A DNA stretch of 64,000 nucleotides from Polaribacter sp. SA4-10 (GCF_002163835.1 NZ_CP019331.1:124001-188000); one strand, 5' to 3'; counted from the stretch's first letter, positions 22,568 through 31,793 are shown. Numbers and translations: made by a program. Notes: generated by a model not told the origin, from the sequence alone.

Positions 22568-22820
22568 AACAATTGTATATTATCATTGCTGATATACACA
22601 ATATGTGTACTATCAAATTTAAAGGAAAAAGTAATCCTATCTACACGTATTAATACCTGTTTTTTGCTTTTATGCACTCAGTGCATTTCTAACGGATGTA
22701 GAATGCCATTTATAGTGTGTGCTGAAGGTTCCTAAAAATGAATTTGAGATAAATGATAGGTAGCGCCGTGTTATTGTATAGCATTTCTAACTTCAAAATT
22801 AAAGGAATTAGAATGTCCCT
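22568..22820. repeat. B element copy 4, truncated
   Basis: The first 250 bp of the element, including the mini hairpin AACAATTGTATATTATC, are present. Homology to the other copies stops at GGAATTAGAATGTCC; the 3' third with the short frame is missing. This marks the end of the cassette array; ordinary chromosomal sequence follows. Confidence 0.8.
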
Positions 22821-22831
22821 AGCTTTTTGTC

Positions 22832-22969
22832 ATTCCTGCGTAGGCAGGAATCTATAATTGATATCTAAAACAGCTCTTTAAAACTCAGTTAAATAAGTAC
22901 TTCTTTTAAAAGTTGGCTTTTATATTTTTTTAAAAAATTAGTATGGCTTCCTGTCTTCGCAGGAATGCC
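22832..22969. repeat. Pair of AGGAAT-type short palindromes
   Basis: ATTCCTGCGTAGGCAGGAAT (22,832-22,851) and GCTTCCTGTCTTCGCAGGAAT (22,946-22,966) are small hairpins of a kind common between Flavobacteriaceae genes. The second lies just after the stop codon of the DUF1343 gene and could help end transcription. Confidence 0.7.
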
Positions 22970-22971
22970 AA

Positions 22972-24234
22972 CTAGTTATAAATCAAATATTTTTTCCTAA
23001 TTTTCTTAAACACCACCAAATCTTTTTGCCAAGTTTTTCTAATTGCTGGTTCAGACAAACCCTGTTCTATTTGTTGCTGTAGTTTTTTTGTACCGGCATG
23101 AATGGTAAATGTTTTCCCAAAGAATTTTTCTGTTTTTGGCGTTTTTTGATACGCATCAAGCAGCCATTCTAAGTTTAAAGAACTCAGTTTTTTAGTAGTA
23201 CTTAAGTCAACACCATAACAAAGTTTGCCTTCATGCTTTGGATATTTAGAACCAAAATTTGGTTTTGGTGTGTAGCTAAAATTACTTTTTGGAAAAAAGG
23301 AGGCGCCATATCTTTGAAACTGAAATTCTGTTCCTCTACCAGCATTAATTATGGTTCCTTCAAAAAAACCTAAACTTGGATACAGATTTATAGCTGTATC
23401 ATTTGGTAAATTAGGAGAAGGTCTTAGGGTTAAACTGTATTCTGAATTATGAGAATAATTTTCTAAAGGAATCACTGTTAAATCACATTTAACACCTTTT
23501 TTTAACCACTTTTCTCCATTAATCATTTGTCCGTATTCGCCAATTGTCATACCATAAACAACCGGAACAGGATGTTTACCAACAAAAGAGGTGTGTTCCA
23601 ATTCTAAAACAGGACCATCAATATAATGTCCGTTTGGGTTTGGTCTGTCTAAAATAATTACAGGAATTCCAGCTTCTGCACACGCTTCCATTACATAATG
23701 TAAAGAAGAAATATAAGTGTAAAAACGCGCACCAACATCTTGTATGTCAAAAACTACAACATCAATTCCTTCTAATTGTTTGGCAGAAGGTTTTTTGTTT
23801 TTTCCGTAAAGAGATACAATAGGAATATTGGTTTTTTTGTCTACTCCATCTGCAACGGCTTCAGCAGCATCAGCTTTTCCTCTAAAACCATGTTCTGGAG
23901 AGAAAACTTTTTTAATAGTAATTCCGTTGTAATTATGTAAAAAATCTACCAAATGGTGCGTCACTTTTTTAGAACCCATAGTATTAGGTGTACCTTCTAC
24001 AGGTTGTAAAACAGACAAAACAGAAGTTTGGTTTGCAACAATAGCAACATTTTTGTCTTTTAGTACCTTTAAATATAAATGGGTTCTTTCTGCACCCGTT
24101 TTTATAATTAGTGGGTTCTTTTCTTCCTTTTTTATAATAGGATTCGGTTTTTGAGCACAAGAAATCAGCTGAAAATTCAGCAGAAAAAACAAGAATAAAT
24201 ATGTACTTTTGAAAGGTTTAAAATCTATCATCAA
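22972..24234 (-). CDS. DUF1343 / NamZ-like exo-beta-N-acetylmuramidase lipoprotein
   Basis: 420 residues. SPII signal with lipobox LISC (Cys26). The DUF1343 family blocks are clear: NVAIVANQTSV (62-72), IKKVFSPEHGFRGKADAAEAV, IPIVSLYGKNKKPS, DVVVFDIQDVGARFYTYISSL, VIILDRPNPNGHYIDGPVLE, and RPSPNLPNDTAINLYPSLGFFEGT...GRGTEFQFQ. Members (NamZ) release N-acetylmuramic acid from muropeptide ends and act in cell-wall recycling. Start may be Met1 or Met2. It diverges from the permease gene with almost no gap. Confidence 0.9.
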   Translation of the reverse strand: MMIDFKPFKSTYLFLFFLLNFQLISCAQKPNPIIKKEEKNPLIIKTGAERTHLYLKVLKDKNVAIVANQTSVLSVLQPVEGTPNTMGSKKVTHHLVDFLHNYNGITIKKVFSPEHGFRGKADAAEAVADGVDKKTNIPIVSLYGKNKKPSAKQLEGIDVVVFDIQDVGARFYTYISSLHYVMEACAEAGIPVIILDRPNPNGHYIDGPVLELEHTSFVGKHPVPVVYGMTIGEYGQMINGEKWLKKGVKCDLTVIPLENYSHNSEYSLTLRPSPNLPNDTAINLYPSLGFFEGTIINAGRGTEFQFQRYGASFFPKSNFSYTPKPNFGSKYPKHEGKLCYGVDLSTTKKLSSLNLEWLLDAYQKTPKTEKFFGKTFTIHAGTKKLQQQIEQGLSEPAIRKTWQKDLVVFKKIRKKYLIYN

Positions 24235-24235
24235 T

Positions 24236-25471
24236 TTGAATTACGAGTTATTTATTGCAAAACGCATTATTGCTGGCAAAAAGTATAAAAATAGCATTTC
24301 ATCTCCAATAATAAAAATTGCAATTACAGCAATTGCATTAGGAATTATTATTATGATAATTGCTGTGGCAACGGGTAGTGGATTGCAATATAAAATTCGC
24401 GATAAAATGGCGGGTTTTAAAGGGCATGTTCAAATCTTAAATTATGATAATAATAACTCAGATATTTCTACAACACCTATAGATAAGAACCAAGATTTTT
24501 ATCCAAAATTCACCACTATTTCTGGGGTAAAAAATGTACAAGTTTTTGCAAATAAAGCCGGAATTTTAAGAACAAAAACCGATTTTGAAGGGATTATTTT
24601 TAAAGGGGTTTCTACAGAGTACGATTGGTCTTTTTTTAATGAATATTTAGTAGCAGGAAAAGTACCCGATTTAAATAAAGCAAGAACTAGAGATGTTTTA
24701 TTGTCTAAAACGGTTATGAATCGTTTGCGATTACAACTAAACGACACCATTTTAGCCACTTTTCTAAAAACGGCTACTAGCAAATTACCCTCAAATAGAA
24801 AATATGTAATAACGGGTATTTACAGTTCTGGTTTTGCTCAGTTTGATAAAAACATGATGATTGGTGATATTAGAGAGGTTCAGAATTTAAACAAATGGAC
24901 AGAAAATGAAGTTGGCGGCTTTGAAGTGATTTTAGATAATTTTGATAATATTGAAGAAAAAGGAGAAGAAATTTACAGTGCAATTGGGGCAACTTTAAAT
25001 AGTAAAACCATTGTAGATAGTTATGCAACTGTTTTTGAATGGATCAAACTTTTTGATAATAATGTATGGTTTATCATTGCCATAATGATTCTTGTTGCAG
25101 GTATAAATATGGTGACTGCTTTGTTGGTTTTAATTTTAGAACGCGTACAAATGATTGGTATTTTAAAAGCCTTAGGAAGTTCTAATTCTAGCATTAGAAA
25201 AGTGTTTTTATACAACGCTACGTACCTAATTTTAAAAGGACTTTTTTGGGGGAATATTATAGGGTTGTTGCTTGTTTTTATTCAGTATTATTTCGAGGTA
25301 ATTACCTTAAATCCAGAAACGTATTATGTGGCCGTAATGCCCGTTTATATTTCTTTTAAACAATTGATATTACTTAATTTAGGAACACTTTTATTGTGTT
25401 TTTTAATGTTGATAATTCCATCTTATATCATCACTAAAATTAATCCGTCTAAGTCAATTAAATTTGCTTAA
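24236..25471 (+). CDS. LolE/FtsX-type ABC transporter permease
   Basis: About 411 residues: one N-terminal membrane helix (ITAIALGIIIMIIAVATGSGLQ), a large periplasmic domain, then three C-terminal helices (about 285-310, 330-360, 378-405) in FtsX layout. This is the MacB/LolC/E superfamily; in Bacteroidota such a permease is usually the lipoprotein-release or export component. I start it at TTG 24,236 (Leu-Asn-Tyr-Glu), which matches relatives and avoids overlap with the divergent gene; an in-frame TTG at 24,209 would add nine residues. The ATPase partner is not nearby. Confidence 0.8.
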   Translation: MNYELFIAKRIIAGKKYKNSISSPIIKIAITAIALGIIIMIIAVATGSGLQYKIRDKMAGFKGHVQILNYDNNNSDISTTPIDKNQDFYPKFTTISGVKNVQVFANKAGILRTKTDFEGIIFKGVSTEYDWSFFNEYLVAGKVPDLNKARTRDVLLSKTVMNRLRLQLNDTILATFLKTATSKLPSNRKYVITGIYSSGFAQFDKNMMIGDIREVQNLNKWTENEVGGFEVILDNFDNIEEKGEEIYSAIGATLNSKTIVDSYATVFEWIKLFDNNVWFIIAIMILVAGINMVTALLVLILERVQMIGILKALGSSNSSIRKVFLYNATYLILKGLFWGNIIGLLLVFIQYYFEVITLNPETYYVAVMPVYISFKQLILLNLGTLLLCFLMLIIPSYIITKINPSKSIKFA

Positions 25472-25508
25472 ATTTATTTTTACCACATAGCATACATAGC
25501 TGTTTTTG

Positions 25509-25768
25509 GGCGTTCCCTAAAGGTCGCGCTTTTCACTGTATCTTTTTTTCGTTACTCAAAAAAGGATGTCGTTTCAATCGCTAACGCAAGTAATCTATCT
25601 ATTTTTAGTGTTGCTATTTGTTTGCAGCTTATTTGCGTTAGCGATTGAATGGCGTGTTTGAGCTCTTTTTTAGTTGTCAGTTCGCTTTAATTTGCTTTTT
25701 TGCAAATTTGTATCGAGAACAAAACTAAAAAAAGCGAGTAATGAAAGCGCGACCCTTTTGGGAACGCC
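25509..25768. repeat. 260-bp inverted-repeat (MITE-like) element
   Basis: The ends GGCGTTCCC...GGTCGCGCTTT and AAGCGCGACC...GGGAACGCC are inverted. An inner perfect pair CAATCGCTAACGCAA / TTGCGTTAGCGATTG also folds, as does TTTTCGTTACTC / GAGTAATGAAAG. It contains no gene. Long imperfect hairpins of this kind are spread through flavobacterial genomes. Its right end overlaps the -33 region of the next promoter. Confidence 0.75.
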
Positions 25769-25788
25769 AAAAAAATATTTTACCTTTG
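25758..25788 (+). promoter_or_regulatory. Bacteroidota-type promoter of the cysteine synthase gene
   Basis: TTG at 25,758-25,760 and TACCTTTG at 25,781-25,788 (20-bp spacer) match the -33 TTG / -7 TAnnTTTG consensus. The ATG is 18 bp downstream, so the leader is very short. The -33 element lies inside the right arm of the inverted-repeat element. Confidence 0.75.
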
Positions 25789-25805
25789 CAGTCGAAAATT
25801 AATAA

Positions 25806-27164
25806 ATGAAATACGCAAAAAACATATTAGAAACCATTGGTAATACACCTTTGGTACAACTAAACGTTGTTACTAAAGAAGTAGCTGCTTTGGTGTTGGC
25901 AAAGGTAGAAACTTTTAACCCAGGAAATTCTATAAAAGATAGAATGGCGTTAAAAATGGTTGAAGATGCAGAAGCAGATGGACGTTTAAAACCCGGAGGA
26001 ACCATTATAGAAGGTACTTCTGGAAACACAGGAATGGGGTTGGCGTTGGCAGCAATTATAAAAGGTTACAAATGTATTTTTGTATTATCAGACAAGCAGT
26101 CTAAAGAGAAAATGGATATCTTACGTGCGGTTGGTGCAGAAGTAATTGTGTGTCCAACAAATGTAGAACCAGAAGATCCTAGATCTTATTACTCGGTTTC
26201 TAAACGTTTAGGAGCAGAAACACCAAATTCTTGGTATGTAAATCAATATGACAATCCAAGTAACGCGCTTACACATTATGAGCAAACGGGACCAGAAATT
26301 TGGGAACAAACAGATGGTAAAATCACTCATTTTGTTGTTGGAGTAGGAACGGGAGGAACCATTTCTGGAACTGCAAAATTCTTGAAAGAGCAAAATCCTA
26401 ATATTAAAGTTTGGGGAATTGATACCTATGGTTCTGTGTTTAAGAAATACCATGAAACGGGTATTTTTGATGAGAATGAAATTTACCCTTACATTACAGA
26501 AGGAATTGGAGAAGATATTTTACCAAAAAATGTGGATTTTTCTTTGATTGATGGTTTTACGAAAGTAACCGATAAGGATGCGGCAGTTTATACGCGTAAA
26601 ATTGCCAAAGAAGAAGGTATTTTTGTTGGTAATTCTGCTGGTTCTGCAATAAAAGGATTGTTGCAATTAAAAGAACATTTTACAAAAGACGATGTTGTGG
26701 TTGTGTTATTTCACGATCATGGAAGTAGGTATGTTGGTAAGATGTTTAATGATGATTGGATGCGTGATAGAGGTTTCTTAGAAGAGGAAATTAAAACGGC
26801 TGCAGATTTGGTTAAAATTCATGGTGATGCACCTTTGGTTACGGTACAAACTGAAGAGTTAGTTTCTCATGCAATTGAGAGAATGCGCGATTATAAAATA
26901 AGTCAAATTCCGGTAAAAGACAGTAATGGTTTTGTAGGGTCTATTGATGATGCTGTTTTATTACACAATTTTATTGACGATAAAAATATTGCAGACAAAC
27001 CAATTAAAGGTATTATGGGAAAATCATATCCAATAGTAAAGAAATCTGCTAAATTAGATGAAATTTCTAAATTGATAACCAAAGAGAATCAAGCTGTTTT
27101 GGTTGATTTAGAAAACGGGAATCATCATATTATTACAAAGTCTGATATTATTAGTGCGATGTAA
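25806..27164 (+). CDS. PLP-dependent cysteine/cystathionine beta-synthase with CBS domains
   Basis: 452 residues. The fold-type II PLP core is clear: GNTPLVQL (12-19), PGNSIKDRMA with the Schiff-base Lys44, the substrate/phosphate loop EGTSGNTGMGLA (68-79) and GVGTGGTISGT. From about residue 335 two CBS motifs follow (LVTVQTEELVSHAIERMRDYKISQIPV...GFVGSIDD and PIVKKSAKLDEISKLI). That arrangement is typical of bacterial CBS, which joins serine or O-acetylserine with homocysteine or sulphide; which reaction dominates cannot be told. Single gene with its own promoter and terminator. Confidence 0.9.
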   Translation: MKYAKNILETIGNTPLVQLNVVTKEVAALVLAKVETFNPGNSIKDRMALKMVEDAEADGRLKPGGTIIEGTSGNTGMGLALAAIIKGYKCIFVLSDKQSKEKMDILRAVGAEVIVCPTNVEPEDPRSYYSVSKRLGAETPNSWYVNQYDNPSNALTHYEQTGPEIWEQTDGKITHFVVGVGTGGTISGTAKFLKEQNPNIKVWGIDTYGSVFKKYHETGIFDENEIYPYITEGIGEDILPKNVDFSLIDGFTKVTDKDAAVYTRKIAKEEGIFVGNSAGSAIKGLLQLKEHFTKDDVVVVLFHDHGSRYVGKMFNDDWMRDRGFLEEEIKTAADLVKIHGDAPLVTVQTEELVSHAIERMRDYKISQIPVKDSNGFVGSIDDAVLLHNFIDDKNIADKPIKGIMGKSYPIVKKSAKLDEISKLITKENQAVLVDLENGNHHIITKSDIISAM

Positions 27165-27203
27165 TAGGTTTTGTTTTCAACTGAATTAGAACTTACATAA
27201 CAC

Positions 27204-27240
27204 AAAAAAAAACCATCTCAAAAGAGGTGGTTTTTTTTAT
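27204..27240 (+). terminator. Terminator of the cysteine synthase gene
   Basis: AAAACCATCTC-AAAA-GAGGTGGTTTT followed by a T-run, 40 bp after the stop; the A-run on the left makes it bidirectional. The stretch 27,241-27,610 beyond it is A+T-rich (with CTAACTAACTAA runs and a small GCTTCGTGCCGAAG hairpin); I see no gene there. Confidence 0.85.
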
Positions 27241-27610
27241 TAACTAACTAACTAATTCAACTAATTCAAATAATTTACAAAGAAGAGGTTTACAACGTCT
27301 CTTCATTTTTATACTATACAAGCTTCGTGCCGAAGTTTATTTCTAGGAATTTATTTATTCTATACACGTAACTTTTACAGTTTATGAACATTAAAGATGT
27401 TTTTACTACTGAATGTTTCGTTTTATTCCTTTTAATGTGGCTTTAATTCATGTATTCCTTTTATTCTTTAATGATATTTTAGTTTTTTTATTTAAAATCC
27501 AGTTTCTGGAGCTTCTGTGCTTTAATTCTGCGCTTTTTGTGGATTTAATATGAGCTAATTCCTATTGCTCTTAAAGTAGCATGTTTACAGAAATTCCTTG
27601 TTTTTAAATT

Positions 27611-30394
27611 CTAATTAATAATTAATTTCTTTGTTAATAGTTGATTTTTTATATTCTTAATACGAATAAAATAAATTCCTTTATTTAAATCAGACACTTC
27701 ATATAAATTATTTTTAATACTCTCTTTTGAATATGTTTTTACTTGTTTACCTGTAACATCATAAATACTTACTATTAGAGCTTCATTTGTTAAGGAAAAA
27801 GTATTAGAAGCAGGGTTTGGGTATATTTTAAAAATATTGTTTTCTAAAGCAACATCTTCAGTAGAAAGTGCTGCTGGATTATCTGCATAGATTTTAAATT
27901 CTCCAGGCGCTAAAGATATTAGAGCTGATGTATTCGTAACATTTATGGTAGAATTTTCATTTAACAAATTATACCAAGTTCCTGTTTTTTGAAAAATCGG
28001 ATTAATACTTTGAGTTGTAACTCCAAAATTTCCTATAACAACAATGTTTTGAATACCTGTAGCAGATGGATTTGTTAAGTGAATCTTTTTTAATCCATTT
28101 GTATTAGCAACATCTAAAGAAAAATCTTCAGTTTCAAAAATATCATATTTCAATTTTAATTGAATAATTTTAGACCAAGTATTATAAAGGTTTTTTCTCT
28201 CTTGATTGTCAAAATAATTCCATAGAATTGGTTTGTTACCTATTCTTCCGTTTTGATCTATAGAAATATCATAGCCTAATTCTCCAAATTGCCATATCAT
28301 TTTGGGGCCAGGAATGGTAAAATAAAAAGCCCCTCCAATTTTTTGTCTATCTAAAGCAGTTGCTAAATTTTTAACATTATAACTCCCGCTAAAATTTCCA
28401 AATTGTAAATTTTTATACATTAAACGTTCTTCATCATGACTTTCCATATAACTTACATTTGCAGGTACAGACCAACCTCTGTTTTTATACGAAATCCAAG
28501 AAAAATCAGAACTAGCACCATACCCCATAGTTGCTTGATTGTATTGAGAATTATGATTTCCCCATAGCATAATTCCTTTTCCTTCACTTAAACGGTAATT
28601 TACCCATTCAGTTTCTTCGGTATTTCCACCTAAGTGCTCAAATATTACATAAAAATTAGGGTCAATATTCCATTGGTAATCTGCATATTCTTTTAAAACA
28701 GTAACTCTATCTTGTTGGTATGCGTTTGTACAAGCATCGCTACCGGTACAGTTTTGTGTAAAACCTTTTGTTAAATCCCATCTAAAACCATCAATTTTAT
28801 ATTCATCAATCCAATATTGAGAAACTCTTTTTACGTAATCTTGAGTTGCTTGTTTAGAGTGATTAAAATCGTTAAAAACACTGTAAGAATGTCTTGCAAT
28901 TGGGTTGAAAAAAGGACTGTCTGTACTTGCTTGACCACCATAACCACCATTGTCTGTATTATACATTCTATAATAAGGGTTTTGCCCACTTGCGTGATTA
29001 AAAGCAACATCAATAATAACAGCCATTCCTCTTCTATGGCATTCATCAACTAACTGCTTAAAAGCTTTAGTATTACCATAATATTTATCTAAAGCCATAT
29101 GAAAAGAAGGATTATATCCCCAAGATTCATTACCATCAAATTCCATAACTGGCATAAATTCAATGGCATTTATCCCTAAATTTTGCAAATAGTCTAATCT
29201 ATCTTTTACTGCATCAAAACTATGTAATTCATCAAAATCTCTAATAAGAAGTTCATAAATTACTAAATCTGTTTTTGCTGGTTTTTGAAAGTTTGTTACT
29301 TGCCAATTGTAAGCTACATCACCAGTTCTTAATAATGTAACTGCATGATTTGTTTTTCCTGAAGGATAATTAGGTAAATTAGGATATGTTGTAGCGTTTA
29401 TATATTGATCATTATACTCACTTAAAATTACTGTAGAATAAGGGTCTGCAACTCTTAAATCTGCATCAATTATATATTGATACGTATAATCTGTTTGCGC
29501 AGTTAAACCTGTAAGTTCTATCCAAAAACGATCATTAGAACTATCTTTTTTAAGAAGGTAAGTGTCATTTAATTCCCAGTTATTAAAGTTACCAATTAAA
29601 TGAACAAACTCTTTTTCTGGCGCATAAAAAACTAAGGTAGCTTTTGTAGTATCTGATGGGTTTAAGTTAATTCCATCTTTCATTCCAGAAGGAACAGCAG
29701 CTTCTGTAACAGTTGGTTTTACAATTGCTTGAAAAGTGGTACTTTTTGTTTCTCCGTTATTTGTAGCTTCTAATAAAAAGGTTGTGTTTTGTGAAACGGT
29801 AGGAGAGAAGGTATACGTTAACCCAGAGTTTTGATTTACGATTGTACCATTTGCTTTTAAAACAAAACTAGCCGTTAGTGATGCGGAAGCATTTATAGAT
29901 AAACTTTCTCCGGAGTTTAAAACTGTTGTTGCTGTTGAAGGTGAATTTAATGTTAATTGAAATGAACCAACATTAAAAATAAAATCGTTACAACCATTGT
30001 CTTTCAATTCTTGAGAACCATTTGCATTTCTAAAAACAATTCCCATCTTAGTAACACTAGCAGCTTGTGCATCTGTTAAATTATAATATGTTTTTGGAAC
30101 AAAAGTAATTTCCCAAAGATTGTTAGATGCGTTTAGTGTCATTTCACCAACACCATTGTCTAATCCCCAATTACCAACTACACTTGTATTAAAAGCATCT
30201 GCATCTGTACCAACGCCAGAGTGCATATAAACTTTTGTAGGATTATTGAGTCCGTTGCAATCTGTAGCAGAACTATTTGCATCTAAACTTATTGTTATAG
30301 ATGCTGTTATGTCAAAAGGATTTGGAGTAATTGTAACTTGGCTAAAACCTATTGAAGTTATAAATAGAATAAATAAGAAAGCAATTTTTTTCAT
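27611..30394 (-). CDS. Secreted GH13 alpha-amylase with T9SS sorting domain
   Basis: 927 residues. Signal peptide 1-19 (FITSIGFSQ). Two N-terminal beta-sandwich regions come first, the second with a CBM48-like VHLIGNFNNWELN (about 265-278). The GH13 barrel follows with nucleophile Asp in GFRWDLTKGF (near 541), acid Glu in YVIFEHLGG (near 584) and SHDEERL (near 652). The C-terminus (IYPNPASNTFSLTN to LLTKKLIIN) is a type A type IX secretion sorting domain, so the enzyme is sent to the cell surface or medium. It is the last gene of the susC-D-E operon and is the likely SusG counterpart that first attacks alpha-glucan. Confidence 0.92.
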   Translation of the reverse strand: MKKIAFLFILFITSIGFSQVTITPNPFDITASITISLDANSSATDCNGLNNPTKVYMHSGVGTDADAFNTSVVGNWGLDNGVGEMTLNASNNLWEITFVPKTYYNLTDAQAASVTKMGIVFRNANGSQELKDNGCNDFIFNVGSFQLTLNSPSTATTVLNSGESLSINASASLTASFVLKANGTIVNQNSGLTYTFSPTVSQNTTFLLEATNNGETKSTTFQAIVKPTVTEAAVPSGMKDGINLNPSDTTKATLVFYAPEKEFVHLIGNFNNWELNDTYLLKKDSSNDRFWIELTGLTAQTDYTYQYIIDADLRVADPYSTVILSEYNDQYINATTYPNLPNYPSGKTNHAVTLLRTGDVAYNWQVTNFQKPAKTDLVIYELLIRDFDELHSFDAVKDRLDYLQNLGINAIEFMPVMEFDGNESWGYNPSFHMALDKYYGNTKAFKQLVDECHRRGMAVIIDVAFNHASGQNPYYRMYNTDNGGYGGQASTDSPFFNPIARHSYSVFNDFNHSKQATQDYVKRVSQYWIDEYKIDGFRWDLTKGFTQNCTGSDACTNAYQQDRVTVLKEYADYQWNIDPNFYVIFEHLGGNTEETEWVNYRLSEGKGIMLWGNHNSQYNQATMGYGASSDFSWISYKNRGWSVPANVSYMESHDEERLMYKNLQFGNFSGSYNVKNLATALDRQKIGGAFYFTIPGPKMIWQFGELGYDISIDQNGRIGNKPILWNYFDNQERKNLYNTWSKIIQLKLKYDIFETEDFSLDVANTNGLKKIHLTNPSATGIQNIVVIGNFGVTTQSINPIFQKTGTWYNLLNENSTINVTNTSALISLAPGEFKIYADNPAALSTEDVALENNIFKIYPNPASNTFSLTNEALIVSIYDVTGKQVKTYSKESIKNNLYEVSDLNKGIYFIRIKNIKNQLLTKKLIIN

Positions 30395-30412
30395 ACATAT
30401 AGTGTTTTAAAA

Positions 30413-30442
30413 ACAAAGGCTACTTTTAGAAAGTAGCCTTTG
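30413..30442 (-). terminator. Hairpin between susE/F and the amylase gene
   Basis: CAAAGGCTACTTT-TAGA-AAGTAGCCTTTG, a perfect 13-bp stem 18 bp after the stop of the SusE/F gene. It lacks a long T-run on the coding side, so it may be a partial terminator or a stability element that lowers amylase expression against susCDE. Confidence 0.55.
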
Positions 30443-30459
30443 AAAAGTTGATACAAAAT

Positions 30460-31782
30460 TTAGTTTATTGTATATGTTGGGGTATCAGGATCTGTAAAAT
30501 CTAAAACAAAAGAATACGTTCCTGCAACAGAAATTATATTATCTCCTCCATCATCTAAAGTACCATCTGCACCAGTATCTCCATAATTAAGAGCCCATGC
30601 TTCATTAGATCTGAATTTATATTCACCTTCTAAAAGTGTAACGTTATTTAAAACCCAAATATTATCATTAGGTTGAGACCAATCTCTTGTAAACAATGCA
30701 TCAGAAGTTGCTCCCCAATCATTATACGCAGAACCTACAAGTCCCCAAATATGATCTATTGCTTGTAAAGAGTACGAAAAATCATTTAAGTTTACAGTAA
30801 TAATATACCTACCTGCTGAGGTAGCAATATTATCTCCTCCCAAATCTAGAACACCATCTGCACCAGTATCTCCATAGTCTGTAGTCCATTCATTATTCAT
30901 TCTTAGTTTCATTTCGCCATCTAATAATTTTACAATTCCTCTAAATTGATCTGAATAAGAATCATAAGTAAGGGCGAAATCTGGAGTTGCTCCCCAATCA
31001 TTATAAGCAGAACCCACAATACCAATAGAAAAACTTTCCATAGTATATGTTAAATCATTTAAGTTCATTAGAATCTTATAGGATCCAGCAGTTACCGTAA
31101 TATTATCCCCACCTGCATCTAATGTTCCGTCTACACCTGTATCACCATAATTATTGGTCCAAAGGTTATCTTCTCTAAATTTAATTTCTCCATCAATTAA
31201 AGTTACATAAGCAGCTAAAATTCCTGCTGTACTTGTAGTAAAGAAAGGTAAATCTGGGGTTGCTCCCCAATCATTTGCTCCAGAACCTACAACACCCCAT
31301 CTTGTAGTTAAATCTAAAATACTTGAATATGGAGTTACATTAATCGCTTTTGAGCTAGAATCAATAAGTAATTGCCCACCAACAAAACCTTGTAGCTTTA
31401 GAGCTAAGTCTGAAGCAGTATCTGCCTCTGCGCCTAAACCTAATGCAATTGAGTTTAATTCTACAGTAGTAAAAGTTTTTTCTAAATTATCTCCAATATC
31501 TAGTGTTACTGCACCACTAAAATCTCCTGTAGCTAAATCTACAAGTAATTTGTAGGTAGGTGCTGCATCAAAACCAAAATCAGGTTCAGCCCAACTAGTA
31601 TTTAAAGCTATTTCAGTTTGATTGGCTTCTAAAAGCACAATTGGCGTATTTTCTTGAATGATAAGTTCTGTAGAAGCTTCTACATTCGTATTTAATACTA
31701 TTCTATCACTAATATCTTCACAACTGGTAAAGCCAATTGATACAACAATTAGAGCGAATAACGAATTTATTATTTTTCTCAT
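30460..31782 (-). CDS. SusE/SusF-like alpha-glucan-binding lipoprotein
   Basis: 440 residues. Lipobox GFTSC gives Cys21. The N-terminal SusE domain (LIIQENTPIVLLEANQTEIALNTSWAEPDF) is followed by three tandem starch-binding-type repeats of about 90 residues. Each opens (W/I)G-x-VGS-x-x-NDWGATPD, has a GE(I/M/Y)K(F/L)R core and closes YGDTGxDGxLDxGGDNI, then AGxYxxxxxLND-x-xYT. Such surface lipoproteins hold starch near SusCD. It stands 11 bp after susD in the same operon. Confidence 0.9.
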   Translation of the reverse strand: MRKIINSLFALIVVSIGFTSCEDISDRIVLNTNVEASTELIIQENTPIVLLEANQTEIALNTSWAEPDFGFDAAPTYKLLVDLATGDFSGAVTLDIGDNLEKTFTTVELNSIALGLGAEADTASDLALKLQGFVGGQLLIDSSSKAINVTPYSSILDLTTRWGVVGSGANDWGATPDLPFFTTSTAGILAAYVTLIDGEIKFREDNLWTNNYGDTGVDGTLDAGGDNITVTAGSYKILMNLNDLTYTMESFSIGIVGSAYNDWGATPDFALTYDSYSDQFRGIVKLLDGEMKLRMNNEWTTDYGDTGADGVLDLGGDNIATSAGRYIITVNLNDFSYSLQAIDHIWGLVGSAYNDWGATSDALFTRDWSQPNDNIWVLNNVTLLEGEYKFRSNEAWALNYGDTGADGTLDDGGDNIISVAGTYSFVLDFTDPDTPTYTIN

Positions 31783-31793
31783 GTCTTTATTTA

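Noticed and set aside
78..22570. CRISPR-like interpretation of the recurrent repeats
   Set aside because: Repeats vary in length (about 50-190 bp) and sequence, spacers are whole genes of 0.2-4.2 kb, and no cas genes are present.
1..25471. An integron integrase in or beside the array
   Set aside because: No reading frame shows the tyrosine-recombinase R-H-R-Y pattern; the flanking genes at the right (DUF1343, permease) are ordinary chromosomal genes. The left end is outside the window.
27241..27610. A small gene or RNA in the gap before the GH13 amylase
   Set aside because: A+T-rich, no frame with coding character on either strand and only a short GCTTCG/CGAAG hairpin; nothing supportable.
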